A stretch of DNA of 64,000 bases, from positions 294,696 to 358,695 of the forward strand of contig NZ_JPUA01000034.1 of NCBI RefSeq assembly GCF_002211105.1. The letters are read 5' to 3'. Positions 9,041-20,317 of this stretch are shown here, piece by piece (positions within the stretch are counted from its first letter, which is position 1; the number at the start of each line of letters is the position of its first letter). The DNA comes from Halomonas campaniensis (GTDB lineage Bacteria; Pseudomonadota; Gammaproteobacteria; Pseudomonadales; Halomonadaceae). Below the pieces are notes generated by a model. That model worked only from the letters and a program-made list of their open reading frames with translations, was not told where the DNA came from and ran no database searches. Position numbers and translations under genes: made by a program.

Positions 9041-10456
9041 ATGAAAAAAATAGACCCGTATACCTCAGCTGTTAAAAAGAAAAAAAATATACCTGACTCC
9101 TATGTCATCCTGTTCGCAATGCTAATTATTGCATCAATAGCGACGTGGTTCATTCCTGCAGGCAGCTTTGAGCGTACAACAGAAAGTGGCACTGCTATGG
9201 TGGTGCCAGGTAGCTATGAATCGTTGCCGGCAAGCCCCACAACGCCCTATGATTTTTTTCTTTCGATACAGTCTGGGCTGATCGATTCTGCCAGCATTAT
9301 TTTTCTAGTTCTGACCATTGGCGGCTCGTTCGCCATCCTTGATCACACAGGTGCCATTCAGGGTGGCATTATGAAACTGATCAAGAAAACACAGGATAAA
9401 AAATATGCGTTAATAGTTGTGGTCTCTATCGCTTTTTCGGCCGCGGGGTTTATTGGCGCGTTGCAAACGGCTGTGATTGCATTTATTCCCATCGGGATCA
9501 TTATCGCGAGAGCCTTTAAGTTAGATGCGGTAGCAGGCGTGGCGATTATTTACCTGGGAGCATACGCAGGCTACACGATTGGTGGTTTGGATCCCATTAC
9601 CACCGGGTTTGGTCAGGAGATCGCGGGGCTCCCTATTTTCAGCGGCCTATGGTTCCGTTTTGCTGTCTATCTCTGCATTTTAGCGTCGACGATCGCCTAT
9701 CTCTGTCATTACATTTCCAAAGTATCGAAAGATCAAAGTAAATCCGTGCTAGGTGCTATACCTTTTCCAACAGAGGTTGAGAATTCTCACTCCATCTCCG
9801 ACGAGTTCACACGTAAACACAAGGTAATATTGGGATACTTTTCGACTTGTATGGTTGGCTACGTGGTGGGGGTGTTTAACCTTGGCTGGGGGCTGCATGA
9901 AATGGCTGCGCTGTTTCTGGTTATAAGTCTGGGTACCGCCGCCATTGAAAGAGTACCCGCAAATCAGTACGTGAACCTGTTCATCAAAGGCGCGCAAGGA
10001 ATGCTCTACGCTGCATTGATCGTTGGCCTTGCCAGGGCAATTGTGGTCGTACTTGAAAATGCTTACGTCCTGGACACCATTGTTAATTCGATTGCGGTGG
10101 TGCTTGAGCCATTACCGAATGTGTTAGCTGCATTAGGCATGTACGGGTTCAATCTGGCGTTCAATATCATCATTAGCTCTGCCAGCGGTCAGGCGGCCAT
10201 TGTTGTACCCGTAATGGCGCCACTAGCAGACACCATCGGTTTGACCCGGCAAGTTGCCGTGCTGGCTTATAACTTTGGCGATGGTTTTACTAACATTATT
10301 ACCCCCACGTCTGGGATTTTAATGGCCAGTATTGCGATCGGTGGGGTTCCATGGCTCAAATGGCTTAAGTTCGTGATCCCTTTACTGTTAATCTGGATAG
10401 CCATTGGGGCTGTGGCGCTAAGTACTGCGGTAGCCATCAACCTAGGCCCTTTTTAA
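9041..10456 (+). CDS. YfcC-family membrane carrier, copy 2
   Basis: A 471-residue paralogue of the carrier at 6197, with the same landmarks (FIPAGSFERTTESG, GGSFAILDHTGAIQGGI, SSASGQAAIVVPVMAPLAD, FGDGFTNIITPTSGIL). A GGGAGG ribosome site precedes the start. It lies 53 nt after the creatinase-like gene, which suggests each enzyme in this cluster has its own carrier: M20 with copy 1 and creatinase-like with copy 2 (inference). Its stop overlaps the stop of the convergent LysR gene by 4 nt. Confidence 0.9.
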   Translation: MKKIDPYTSAVKKKKNIPDSYVILFAMLIIASIATWFIPAGSFERTTESGTAMVVPGSYESLPASPTTPYDFFLSIQSGLIDSASIIFLVLTIGGSFAILDHTGAIQGGIMKLIKKTQDKKYALIVVVSIAFSAAGFIGALQTAVIAFIPIGIIIARAFKLDAVAGVAIIYLGAYAGYTIGGLDPITTGFGQEIAGLPIFSGLWFRFAVYLCILASTIAYLCHYISKVSKDQSKSVLGAIPFPTEVENSHSISDEFTRKHKVILGYFSTCMVGYVVGVFNLGWGLHEMAALFLVISLGTAAIERVPANQYVNLFIKGAQGMLYAALIVGLARAIVVVLENAYVLDTIVNSIAVVLEPLPNVLAALGMYGFNLAFNIIISSASGQAAIVVPVMAPLADTIGLTRQVAVLAYNFGDGFTNIITPTSGILMASIAIGGVPWLKWLKFVIPLLLIWIAIGAVALSTAVAINLGPF

Positions 10457-11382
10457 GAAAGCAGATTAGACTCAGGCACGGTCAGTTTTTCGATCGTGCC
10501 TTCATGTATCTTCGTTTCAATGTACTGAATAAAGAAACGTGCCGTATCAGTCAATAAATTGGAATTCCACGCCATTGAGCTGATCTTTTTCACATCTGAA
10601 TTAATCGCCTTGTACACCACATGGTCATTTTTTATGTAGGTAGCCGAGTAGGGAAGTAGCGTGACACCCATTTCGGCGGCTACGAGAGCCACCAGTGTTT
10701 GCTGCTCTTGAGCTGTTTGAATGACATTGGGCTTGAAGCCCTGATTCTTACATAGGGCCATTATCGCATCATAGTATCCGTGACCAGCTTCGCGTGGTGT
10801 CATTACCCAGTTTTCATCACTGAGTTCACTGACGTCGACCACCTGGCTAGTCGTCGCTAGTGAATGGCTTTTAGGAAGACAGGCCACGAAGCGCTCTTCT
10901 AGTATCGTGATATTGTCTATTCGTTTGTCTGCGATAGGAGAGACAAGAAATCCAATATCAATTGTTCCATGTATTAAGCCGATAAGCTGATTGTGAGTGG
11001 TAAGTTGTTGTAAACTTATGTCGACACCTGGATGACTTCTTTTAAAGTCTTTAACGACAGATGGAATCAAGTGAAATGACATAGTGCCACTAAATCCGAT
11101 TGAAATAGACCCCTCCTTGCCTTGTGCTATTCTTTGCGTAAAGGCTATTTCCTTATCCAGAGTGGCAATGCACTTTCTCGCTGCTTCGAGAAAATGCTGA
11201 CCCGCTGGTGTGATGCGGACTTCCTTGTTGTTCCTAATAAGAAGCTGAACACCGATTTCTTCTTCAAGGTTTTTTATCTGATTACTTATGGGGGGTTGCG
11301 ATATGTTAAGTAATTTAGCCGCTCGTCCGAAGTGAAGTTGCTCGGCGACGACAATATAATATCTTAAGTGCCTGAGTTCCAT
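10453..11382 (-). CDS. LysR-family transcriptional regulator (CynR/CatR-like)
   Basis: A 309-residue LysR regulator. The N terminus is the typical MELRHLRYYIVVAEQLHFGRAA followed by LNISQPPISNQIKNLEEEIG, the recognition helix region of the BenM/CatR/CynR subgroup. The effector domain includes GFSGTMSFHLIPSVV. It is convergent with the second YfcC gene, so it closes the catabolic cluster. The leader 11383-11633 holds no gene. Its target could be the M24/YfcC pair, but there is no divergent promoter to support this. Confidence 0.92.
   Translation of the reverse strand: MELRHLRYYIVVAEQLHFGRAAKLLNISQPPISNQIKNLEEEIGVQLLIRNNKEVRITPAGQHFLEAARKCIATLDKEIAFTQRIAQGKEGSISIGFSGTMSFHLIPSVVKDFKRSHPGVDISLQQLTTHNQLIGLIHGTIDIGFLVSPIADKRIDNITILEERFVACLPKSHSLATTSQVVDVSELSDENWVMTPREAGHGYYDAIMALCKNQGFKPNVIQTAQEQQTLVALVAAEMGVTLLPYSATYIKNDHVVYKAINSDVKKISSMAWNSNLLTDTARFFIQYIETKIHEGTIEKLTVPESNLLS
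10473..10501. terminator. Hairpin at the convergent YfcC/LysR junction
   Basis: The sequence GGCACG...CGTGCC forms a stem with an inner TC/GA pair and a T-rich loop, just after the YfcC stop and inside the 3' end of the convergent LysR gene. There is no long T run after the stem, so it would be at best a weak, possibly bidirectional, terminator. Confidence 0.3.
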
Positions 11383-11633
11383 GAGCTCCCTTTAGCGCTG
11401 GTTTTGAATTATTTAAATAGTCTGTTGTGTTGAGAAAGAAACCGCGATTTTATGTGAAGGAAAATAGTATAAGCGCAAACCATAAAGCCATGTTAGTAAT
11501 ATATTCGGCTGTTTCCTAAAGGGTTGATTATACCGTTAAAGAACTTCAGGTTTAGCGCTATGTTATGCATCAATAGTTCCCAGCTAGCCAAAAAGCCAAT
11601 CAATCGACGAGCTTGGCAGTAGCCTTCCACCTG

Positions 11634-12152
11634 CTAAGAGCCTTCCCGCCACAGTTCCGCTAGTGACCCACCTACCGGCGAATCCTCAGGTAAGGCCACG
11701 GCAGCCACTCGTTCTTGTGCCGCCGCAAGCTGTGCGGGGTCGCCGCGCTCTATTTTCGGCTCTTGGAGGGGTGGGTAGGCGCCTACCATGCAGAAGTCAT
11801 CGTCCGCCTCCAGGCTGGCATGCCCAACTCCCGCTGGCAGCACCAGCACATCGCCTGGGTAAAGCATCAGCTCCTGGCCGTTAGGGCCACCTAGCCGTGC
11901 CCGTGCCTGTCCGCGGAAGATGCCCAGTGCTTCATGGGCGGTGGAGTGAAAGTGGTCAAAGTCATACAGGTGATAGCGCCACGCAGGGGGCCAGCCGTGG
12001 CGTTTGAACATGCTTTCAAAGGCATCGGCCCGCTCCTCTGCATTGCTGATATCGAGAACCTGGCGATAAATCAGCACCGGTAGAGGGGAGTTGGGGTAGC
12101 CGGTCGCTGCATCGCTGTCGAGATGAAGCCGCTCTGGCTGTTGGGTAGACAT
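11634..12152 (-). CDS. Cupin-domain protein (YjlB-like)
   Basis: A 172-residue single-cupin protein. The barrel includes DFDHFHSTAHEALGIFRG and a second motif PGDVLVLPAGVGHASLEA, which supply histidines typical of metal-binding cupins. The N terminus has PVLIYRQVLDI, as in YjlB-type small cupins. The function of this group is not established. It is separated from the next gene by about 230 nt and faces away from it, so it seems monocistronic. Confidence 0.8.
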   Translation of the reverse strand: MSTQQPERLHLDSDAATGYPNSPLPVLIYRQVLDISNAEERADAFESMFKRHGWPPAWRYHLYDFDHFHSTAHEALGIFRGQARARLGGPNGQELMLYPGDVLVLPAGVGHASLEADDDFCMVGAYPPLQEPKIERGDPAQLAAAQERVAAVALPEDSPVGGSLAELWREGS

Positions 12153-12383
12153 CCTTGCCTCCTCATTTCTCGTTGGGGTGTGCTTTCAGCATGGTTTTAA
12201 GCTTGGTTTTAAGAATAGTTTTTAATGCATGGTCGAGCAAACCGATAACAAACTGGCTAGGTGTTTAGTCGATTACCGCCCCGCAGCCTACCCCCTCATT
12301 TTCTATTCGATTGCCTTGATGGCATCAGTCGGTATCATATCGTGGGTGTTGTCCATCATTACGCCCTTTATCCGCGAGTTTCT

Positions 12384-13583
12384 ATGACCCAATCTAAAAC
12401 GCCCTTCATTGTGGTGCTGAGCCTGGCAATGACCATGATGCTGGGCCCGTTTTCCATGGACACGTACCTGCCGGCCTTTCCGGTCATTGGTGAATCGCTG
12501 GGGATTTCTCAGCAGGCGGTATCGTTGAGTGTTTCGGTGTATGTGTTTGCGTTGGCGTTGGGTCAGTTGATCGGCGGTGCGCTTTCGGATCGCTTCGGCC
12601 GTCAGCGGGTGCTGATGAGCGGGCTGGCGATTTTTGCGCTCTCAAGCATTGTCATTGGTATGGCGGATTCCTTGAACACCCTGCTCGGCGGGCGGGCAAT
12701 TCAGGCTATTGGCGCCGGTTTGACTCTGGTTTCGGTACCGGCGTTAGTGCGCGACCGAGTGGCGGGCCGCGACGCCGCGAAGCTGTTCTCGATGATGGGC
12801 TTTATCATGGTGCTGGCGCCTGGAATCGCTCCGAGCGTAGGCAGCGCGATTCTGGCGCTGGGTTCCTGGCACTATATCTTTTTCGCCTTGGCGGTATACG
12901 CGGTGCTGCTGGTGCCGTTGCTGGTGCGGGTGATTTTTACCGGCACGGGCAAGGTGTCTCGCGCGAAGAGCCCTCAAATGAGCCTGCTGGCGCGCTATAA
13001 ACTGGTGCTGTCGACCAAGTCGGCCCTGCCGTTCATCGTTTGGCAGGCCGCCTCTTTTTCTACCCTGATGATGTTCATCACCTATGCGTCATTTATCTAT
13101 CAGGGGCATTTCGGCCAGTCTCCTTCAAGCTTTTCAATGCTGTTTGCGGCGAATATCGTCGCGATGCTTATCTTCAACATTCTCAATCGAGTGTTGCTTT
13201 CCAGGCTACCGTCACTGCGTATCCTGCAGTTGGCAACGGGCTGTCAGGCAGTGGGCATACTATTGCTGGTGATGGCGGCTTTCATGGAGTGGCCGCTGTA
13301 CGCCTTCCTGGCCGCCATGATGCTGACCATCGGTTCGATAGGGGCGATCTCGCCGAATATTCAGGCCTGCTTTTTGGAGTTCTTTCCCACCAGCAGTGGG
13401 ACGGCCGCAGCGCTGCTGGGTGCCGCCCAGTTCGGCATCGCTGGGATTCTGAGCGCATTGTCTGCCTTGCTGCCGCATACGCTTGAAGCGATTATCCTGG
13501 CCATGGCTGCCTGTGGCTCGGTGGCGTATCTGATGCTTGCCCGCTCTATCATCAAAGGGCGTGCCGCTGTCGAGGCACACTGA
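12384..13583 (+). CDS. Bcr/CflA-family MFS drug exporter
   Basis: A 399-residue 12-TM MFS protein of the Bcr/CflA (DHA1) family, which exports bicyclomycin, chloramphenicol-type drugs or sulfonamides in known members. Family markers visible: GPFSMDTYLPAFPVIGESLG in TM1, QLIGGALSDRFGRQRVL as motif A, and ALVRDRVAGRDAAKLFSMM. The frame is open upstream to 12261, but MTQSKTPF at 12384 begins at the usual distance from TM1. A strong terminator follows at 13606, so the gene is probably transcribed alone. Confidence 0.9.
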   Translation: MTQSKTPFIVVLSLAMTMMLGPFSMDTYLPAFPVIGESLGISQQAVSLSVSVYVFALALGQLIGGALSDRFGRQRVLMSGLAIFALSSIVIGMADSLNTLLGGRAIQAIGAGLTLVSVPALVRDRVAGRDAAKLFSMMGFIMVLAPGIAPSVGSAILALGSWHYIFFALAVYAVLLVPLLVRVIFTGTGKVSRAKSPQMSLLARYKLVLSTKSALPFIVWQAASFSTLMMFITYASFIYQGHFGQSPSSFSMLFAANIVAMLIFNILNRVLLSRLPSLRILQLATGCQAVGILLLVMAAFMEWPLYAFLAAMMLTIGSIGAISPNIQACFLEFFPTSSGTAAALLGAAQFGIAGILSALSALLPHTLEAIILAMAACGSVAYLMLARSIIKGRAAVEAH

Positions 13584-13605
13584 GCCAGGCCACACTCCTT
13601 TGTCA

Positions 13606-13640
13606 AAAGCCCCGTGTTTTGGATAACACGGGGCTTTTTT
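13606..13640 (+). terminator. Rho-independent terminator after the Bcr/CflA gene
   Basis: A 13-bp perfect stem AAAGCCCCGTGTT / AACACGGGGCTTT with a 6-nt loop, followed by a T tract (TTTTTTTG). It lies about 25 nt after the exporter stop codon. Confidence 0.92.
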
Positions 13641-13749
13641 TGTTTGTTGATCAGATGCCGCTGGTACACAAGCGCTGCATATATAGGACGGGTAGTCGGC
13701 TAGTGCACGACCTCATACGTGTATTGCAATCATGAAATAAAGTTCAAAA

Positions 13750-13772
13750 TAAATGATTATGATTTGTGTTAT
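13750..13772. promoter_or_regulatory. Possible Fur box upstream of the TonB receptor
   Basis: An AT-rich stretch containing TGATTATGATT matches the first half of the 7-1-7 Fur consensus well and the second half poorly. It is about 110 nt before the siderophore receptor start. Iron control is expected for this gene class, but the site itself is only a partial match. Confidence 0.35.
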
Positions 13773-13875
13773 TACTATTGACTAGGTGCTGCCACCTTTG
13801 GATACTCTCACGGCCTTTCAAAAGAGAACCACAAGGCGAGCAGGGCAGGTTTATTCATTTCAAGGGATCTTCAAC

Positions 13876-16002
13876 ATGACTGATAGCAGTAGCACAGTCC
13901 GGCGCAACGCAAGTCGGGTACGGTGGCAGCAGACCACTACCGCCATTCTGTGCGGCACGACGCTGGTGACTATCCCCATACTCGGGAACGCTCAGGAAAC
14001 CGGCGAAGGCAGTGACGATAACGAGGGATATCGCCTCGCCCCCATTATCGTCAATGCCCAGGCCTACGCTGATGATGATGCCAATTCGATAGTAGCTCAG
14101 GAGCTTTGGGTGGGTGGTAAGGTCGCCACCAGTATTCTTGATACACCTGCCTCCGTGTCGGTCATTACTGAGAAAGAGATTGAGCAGCGCAACGCCTCTA
14201 CCACCGAGGAAGTGCTGCAATATACCCCCGGCGTCCTCACCGATTATTACGGCACTGATGACCGTAACGACTATTTCAAGATCCGCGGATTCGAGGCCAC
14301 CACCTACCGTGATGGGCTGACGCTTGGCTCAATGCGCGGAGTACGTGAGGAGCCCTACGCTTTCGAGCGTGTCGAGGTATTGCGGGGGGCCAACTCGACT
14401 CTGTTTGGCCCGGCGGATCCAGGTGGCTCGGTCAACTTCGTGAGCAAGCGGCCACGGTTTGAGCGTTTTGGGGAAGGCTATCTCTCCTACGGTTCATTCG
14501 ACGCCAAAGAGGCCGGTGTTGATGTGGGTGACACGCTGAACGCTGACGAGACAGTGGCCTACCGCTTTACCGGCACTATCCGAGACAGCGACCGCGAATA
14601 CGATCACTCCAAAGACAACAATGGTTTCTTGATGGGGGGATTGGCCTGGGAGCCGACGGAGTACACTTCCGCAAGCGTTATCTTCGATTACTTGAAGCGT
14701 GACGACACCCCCAACAGCGGTGGTTATCCGCTCGACCGGGAGTATGACCGCAGCGACTTCTTCGGCGAGCCTGGCTTCAACTATCATGATGTCGAGCGTA
14801 CCAGCCTCACCGGGCAGCTCACCCATGATTTCAACAACGGCCTGACGCTGCGCGGTAACCTGCGTTACAGCGACCTGACCGACGATTTCGGCTACGTCTA
14901 TATCACTGACTCTGCGGCGCGAGTTGGCAGCGTGGTGGATCGCGACTATTTTGGTACCGACAACGAAGCTCAGGAGTTGATCGGCAACGCTATCCTGCAA
15001 TACGACGCCCGCTTTGATCAGGTCGATAGCAGCACGCTTGTGGGTGTCGAGTACCGCGATGCTTCCACCGAAGACAGTTCGTTTTACGGCGATGCGACCT
15101 CCATTGATATCGCAAATCCTGTCTTTAGCGGTGCCCCCAGTAGCCTCAACGTCTATAGCAGCAACAAGCAGGACTTCACCACTGAGTCGGTCTTCCTGAC
15201 CCAGAATTTGTCCTTCTATGACCGATTCATTGTGACAGCGGGTGTGCGCAACGACTCGATGGATGTCTCAAGCACCAACATGGCGGGTGTTACCGATTCC
15301 GATGACTTCTCTGAGACCTCACTTCGTGGTGCACTGACCTATCGGGTCACCGATGAAATTTCCACCTATGTCAGCATGGTGGAGTCGGTCGCACCGCCCA
15401 CGATTGGCATCGATCCTGAACGGGGCGAGCAGTACGAAATTGGTGCGAAATATTCCCCCTTTGGTACCAATGCGCTGTTTTCGGCGGCCATCTATGACCT
15501 AACCAGGGACGACGTCACCATCTCGGTTGTCCAGGACAATGGCGTTATCGAGCGGGAAACCGTGGGTGAGTCCCGCGTACGGGGTCTTGATCTGGAAGCG
15601 AAGGCTGAGTTGACCGATAGCTTTAGCGTGGCCGGTGGTTACTCCTATATGGAGTCGGAAGTGGTACGCGACAGCAACGCAGACAGAGAGGGTAACGAGT
15701 TCACCGCAGCACCCAAACATACGGCGTCGCTGTGGGGCTACTATACCTTGCCAAGCCAGGATATGAGTATTGGCCTCGGCGCCCGTTACATTGGCTCCTA
15801 CTACTTTGATGTCGCTAATACGTCCAAGAGCAGTGCGGCAACGCTGTTTGATGCAGCTTTCAGCTACCAGCTCACTCAGGACGCCGACCTAGCCGTCAAT
15901 GTCAGCAACTTGCTCGACGAGCAGCACGTGGTCGGTTCAAGCACCGCCGATTACTATAATCCGGGTCGCGAAATCAGCGCGAAAGTGAGCTATCGCTGGT
16001 GA
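13876..16002 (+). CDS. TonB-dependent siderophore receptor
   Basis: An outer-membrane gated channel for ferric siderophores, 708 residues from the chosen ATG at 13876. The N terminus has a basic stretch and hydrophobic core ending at GNAQ, an export signal. The plug follows (SVSVITEKEIEQRNASTTEEV, then YFKIRGFE, ERVEVLRGANSTLFG and PGGSVNFVSKRP), which is the FhuA/FpvA/FoxA signature. The barrel ends in the aromatic C terminus KVSYRW expected for Bam-dependent insertion. There is no FecA-type signalling extension, and no TonB or siderophore synthesis gene nearby, so it probably takes up a foreign siderophore (inference). The frame extends upstream to 13786 without support. Confidence 0.93.
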   Translation: MTDSSSTVRRNASRVRWQQTTTAILCGTTLVTIPILGNAQETGEGSDDNEGYRLAPIIVNAQAYADDDANSIVAQELWVGGKVATSILDTPASVSVITEKEIEQRNASTTEEVLQYTPGVLTDYYGTDDRNDYFKIRGFEATTYRDGLTLGSMRGVREEPYAFERVEVLRGANSTLFGPADPGGSVNFVSKRPRFERFGEGYLSYGSFDAKEAGVDVGDTLNADETVAYRFTGTIRDSDREYDHSKDNNGFLMGGLAWEPTEYTSASVIFDYLKRDDTPNSGGYPLDREYDRSDFFGEPGFNYHDVERTSLTGQLTHDFNNGLTLRGNLRYSDLTDDFGYVYITDSAARVGSVVDRDYFGTDNEAQELIGNAILQYDARFDQVDSSTLVGVEYRDASTEDSSFYGDATSIDIANPVFSGAPSSLNVYSSNKQDFTTESVFLTQNLSFYDRFIVTAGVRNDSMDVSSTNMAGVTDSDDFSETSLRGALTYRVTDEISTYVSMVESVAPPTIGIDPERGEQYEIGAKYSPFGTNALFSAAIYDLTRDDVTISVVQDNGVIERETVGESRVRGLDLEAKAELTDSFSVAGGYSYMESEVVRDSNADREGNEFTAAPKHTASLWGYYTLPSQDMSIGLGARYIGSYYFDVANTSKSSAATLFDAAFSYQLTQDADLAVNVSNLLDEQHVVGSSTADYYNPGREISAKVSYRW

Positions 16003-16039
16003 TGTAATTCCGTCTATACCCCAAAGGTAAAGCAACGGC

Positions 16040-16078
16040 AAAACGCCCCGACTTGAACATTCAAAGCGGGGCGTTTTT
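16040..16078. terminator. Bidirectional terminator between TonB receptor and DUF1330 gene
   Basis: An 11-bp perfect stem AAAACGCCCCG / CGGGGCGTTTT with a 16-nt loop and a short T run. It lies between two convergent genes and can serve both strands, since A and T tracts flank the stem. Confidence 0.85.
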
Positions 16079-16083
16079 GGTAT

Positions 16084-16380
16084 TTAGGCTTCTGTGAGGC
16101 CATCAACGATAAAAACGCGGTAGTCGGCGCCCTGGAAGCGGTGCTTGCGGGCTTCCTGGTAGGCGGGGCTTTCATACCAGGCGCGTGCAGCGGCCATATC
16201 AGGGAAGCGTAGAATGACCGCTCCTTCCATTGCGCTACCTTCCAGTACTTCAAAATCGCCATAAAAAGCCAGTGGCTGTGGGTCGTGGCCTTCACGGGCG
16301 GCTTTTGCCTTCTCGCCGTAGCGCTCCATTTCCTGGGCGTCGTGGGTGTGTTCGCGAGTCAGTACGACATAAGCGGGCAT
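16084..16380 (-). CDS. DUF1330-family protein
   Basis: A 98-residue dimeric alpha/beta-barrel type protein (DUF1330, PF07045). Visible family features: MPAYVVLTREHTHD at the start, the GDFEVLEG strand, and VILRFPDMAAARAWYESPAYQEA, which is the conserved segment of the family. The biochemical role of the family is unknown. It is alone, convergent with the TonB receptor, with a GGAG ribosome site just upstream of the ATG. Confidence 0.88.
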   Translation of the reverse strand: MPAYVVLTREHTHDAQEMERYGEKAKAAREGHDPQPLAFYGDFEVLEGSAMEGAVILRFPDMAAARAWYESPAYQEARKHRFQGADYRVFIVDGLTEA

Positions 16381-16459
16381 TCATTTCTCCTGATGTCATC
16401 ATTAAGCAATCCACTAGAGCATATCACCGCCCACCAGCGGAGCCACATTAGAAAGAGTG

Positions 16460-17008
16460 TTATTCAGCTTTACCGCGAATATCTTGAGTAGGCACTTCGT
16501 ACTCCGGTTTAGCCGCTGGCTCAATCAAGATGGCTTTTTCAAACTTCTCATTTTCCAGAGCCGCCAAGGCGATTTCATAGCAATCGTCGATATGGCTGTT
16601 ACCCATGTACTTCATGGCGGTAAAGCTAATGCTGCCTGCCACGGCGCTGCCGACGAAGGGCACGAACTTAGCAACACCTTTTGCTGCTACTTTGCCTGCC
16701 ATCTTATTTAGCAGCATCACAATAAGCTTTCTGGTGATGTATTTACCGGCCATCTTACTGCCGGTATTGGAAATGACCGTCATCACAAATAGCTTGGATT
16801 CAGTATCCAGGCTGTCGATCTGCTCAGGCGTTAAGCCAAATTTTTCATTAATTTTGGGAATTAACCGCATCAAAATGGCGACGTCTGAGCCAATATCTAA
16901 CCCAGGTACTGGGATGATGGCGGTACCCGCAGAAAGGCCCGAGCTTTTAGTGACCATCGAATGACACGACTTACGGATGGCGTCGAGTTCTTCTATTGAT
17001 TCAATCAT
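16460..17008 (-). CDS. Uncharacterised hydrophobic protein (DUF697/EcsC-like appearance)
   Basis: A 182-residue protein that I cannot assign firmly. It has an N-terminal helix, then a glycine-rich hydrophobic segment (GLSAGTAIIPVPGLDIGSDVAIL), a middle part NEKFGLTPEQIDSLD, and a second hydrophobic helix (FVPFVGSAVAGSISFTAMKY) before a charged C terminus. This order of small-residue-rich helices resembles DUF697 or EcsC-type proteins that associate with membranes. AGGATCTC precedes the start. No operon partner is evident. Confidence 0.7.
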   Translation of the reverse strand: MIESIEELDAIRKSCHSMVTKSSGLSAGTAIIPVPGLDIGSDVAILMRLIPKINEKFGLTPEQIDSLDTESKLFVMTVISNTGSKMAGKYITRKLIVMLLNKMAGKVAAKGVAKFVPFVGSAVAGSISFTAMKYMGNSHIDDCYEIALAALENEKFEKAILIEPAAKPEYEVPTQDIRGKAE

Positions 17009-17201
17009 GATGAGATCCTTTCATTTATTGCCTGATTGATCTAGTGCTGGCTGTACCACTTCCAGGTTCACTTCCTTCCCTGGATACTAACATTCCCGAC
17101 CACTCTTCGACGTCATTTGAGAATCGCCTGTAGTAAAGTCGTCGGCGAAGGTAAAAGTGTCAAACGGTATTTGGAAAGGTGAACTGAAGCGGGAGGCTTG
17201 A

Positions 17202-19330
<2,129 letters not shown>

Positions 19331-19795
19331 AGGCTCTGCGGCGTTGGGGCTGGCTGCTCTGAGCAGCGTGAAAATAACAGTTTAGCCCCAAATGCCCCCT
19401 CACTAGAAGACATCGATAGCTGGAGATCTTAAGTGCCAATTGAGAGGCGGAATGTTCATATCCTCGATTTCGGTAAGGGTTTTGGTCGGCAGTTGCCTTT
19501 ATTCTGTACTAGCTGTCTGACGAGAGTTTCATGCGGGCATCACTTCTTCTCAGTATTAAAAGATTCCCGGAAATATACCGAAAGACTGGATCAGGCAAGA
19601 ACGAAAGAGTATTTGGCATTCTGATCCGTTCATTTTGAATCTATCATTCATGTGCTGATGAAGCGACTAGCAAGCCAAGCCTTCTTCTCTAAAAGAGCTA
19701 ATTAACTCATATGTAGGAAATTAGAGGGGAAGCGATCCATGAGGTTGCTTTTAGCTCAGTAGGTTGATCGAATAGTTAAACGTAAGGAGTAAATC
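19331..19795. other. Intergenic stretch, no gene seen
   Basis: About 465 nt between the ATPase start and the small secreted peptide gene. A 63-codon open frame at 19433 on the plus strand has no ribosome site or recognisable features and I do not call it. The sequence is more AT-rich than its neighbours. Confidence 0.5.
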
Positions 19796-19966
19796 ATGAA
19801 GCTTTTAAATGCGGCCTTAATCATTGCGTTACTGCTTTCTTCAGGCGTAGCACTTGCTGAAAGAGGCTCGGATGAAGATAACAGGGTTGTTTATTCTGGA
19901 TCGACATCTACAGATAGCGGTAACCAGGACATTCCGGCCTCCCAGGTGCTTTCTGACAACCCATAA
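19796..19966 (+). CDS. Small secreted peptide (56 aa, hypothetical)
   Basis: A 56-codon frame with a strong ribosome site (AAGGAG, 7 nt before ATG). The translation begins MKLLNAALIIALLL and continues SSGVALA|ERG, a textbook Sec signal peptide with an AxA-like cleavage site, leaving a mature acidic peptide of about 35 residues (ERGSDEDNRVVYSGS and a Ser/Thr-rich tail). A degenerate copy lies 150 nt downstream with the same leader and ribosome site, which supports this as a real gene family. Function unknown; it is too small to show a domain. Confidence 0.65.
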   Translation: MKLLNAALIIALLLSSGVALAERGSDEDNRVVYSGSTSTDSGNQDIPASQVLSDNP

Positions 19967-20034
19967 ATCGAGCTAAATAGCTCAGTTGTAGGTAGTGTTT
20001 TTTGAAGTAACTTAAAGTCATTGAAACTGCTCCG

Positions 20035-20066
20035 TGGCATGTGGATTTTAAATTAATCACATGTCA
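20035..20066. promoter_or_regulatory. Inverted repeat TGGCATGTG...CACATGTCA
   Basis: Nine-base arms matching at 8 of 9 positions around a 14-nt AT-rich spacer, about 50 nt before the decayed second peptide gene. It may be an operator or promoter element; there is no equivalent before the first copy. Confidence 0.3.
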
Positions 20067-20114
20067 CAGGGTTGGTCGAGTGATGGCTGGTTATTTAAGG
20101 GTAAGGAGTAAATT

Positions 20115-20261
20115 ATGAAGATTTTAAATGCAGTCTAAATTGTTGCCTTAGTGCTTTTATCAGGTGCAGCATCCGTTGAGAGAGGTTTCGCTGAAGATAA
20201 AGAGATTGTTTGTCTCGAGTCAATGTGTTCGCAACAAGCGAAAGGAGTTTTCATTATCTGA
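20115..20261 (+). pseudogene. Decayed tandem copy of the small secreted peptide gene
   Basis: The ATG at 20115 follows the same GTAAGGAGTAAAT ribosome region as the gene at 19796. It reads MKILNAV, then a TAA stop at codon 8 (20136-20138), then continues in frame IVALVLLSGAASVERGFAED to a TGA at 20259. The alignment with copy 1 is colinear (LNAALIIALLLSSGVALAERG), so a single codon change (TTA to TAA) plausibly killed the gene. The distal part has diverged and contains two cysteines absent in copy 1. Confidence 0.65.
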
Positions 20262-20317
20262 AACGCTGGTTATAAACCTTTAAGCGAACTATTGATTTTG
20301 ATTTAGAAAACAATGCC

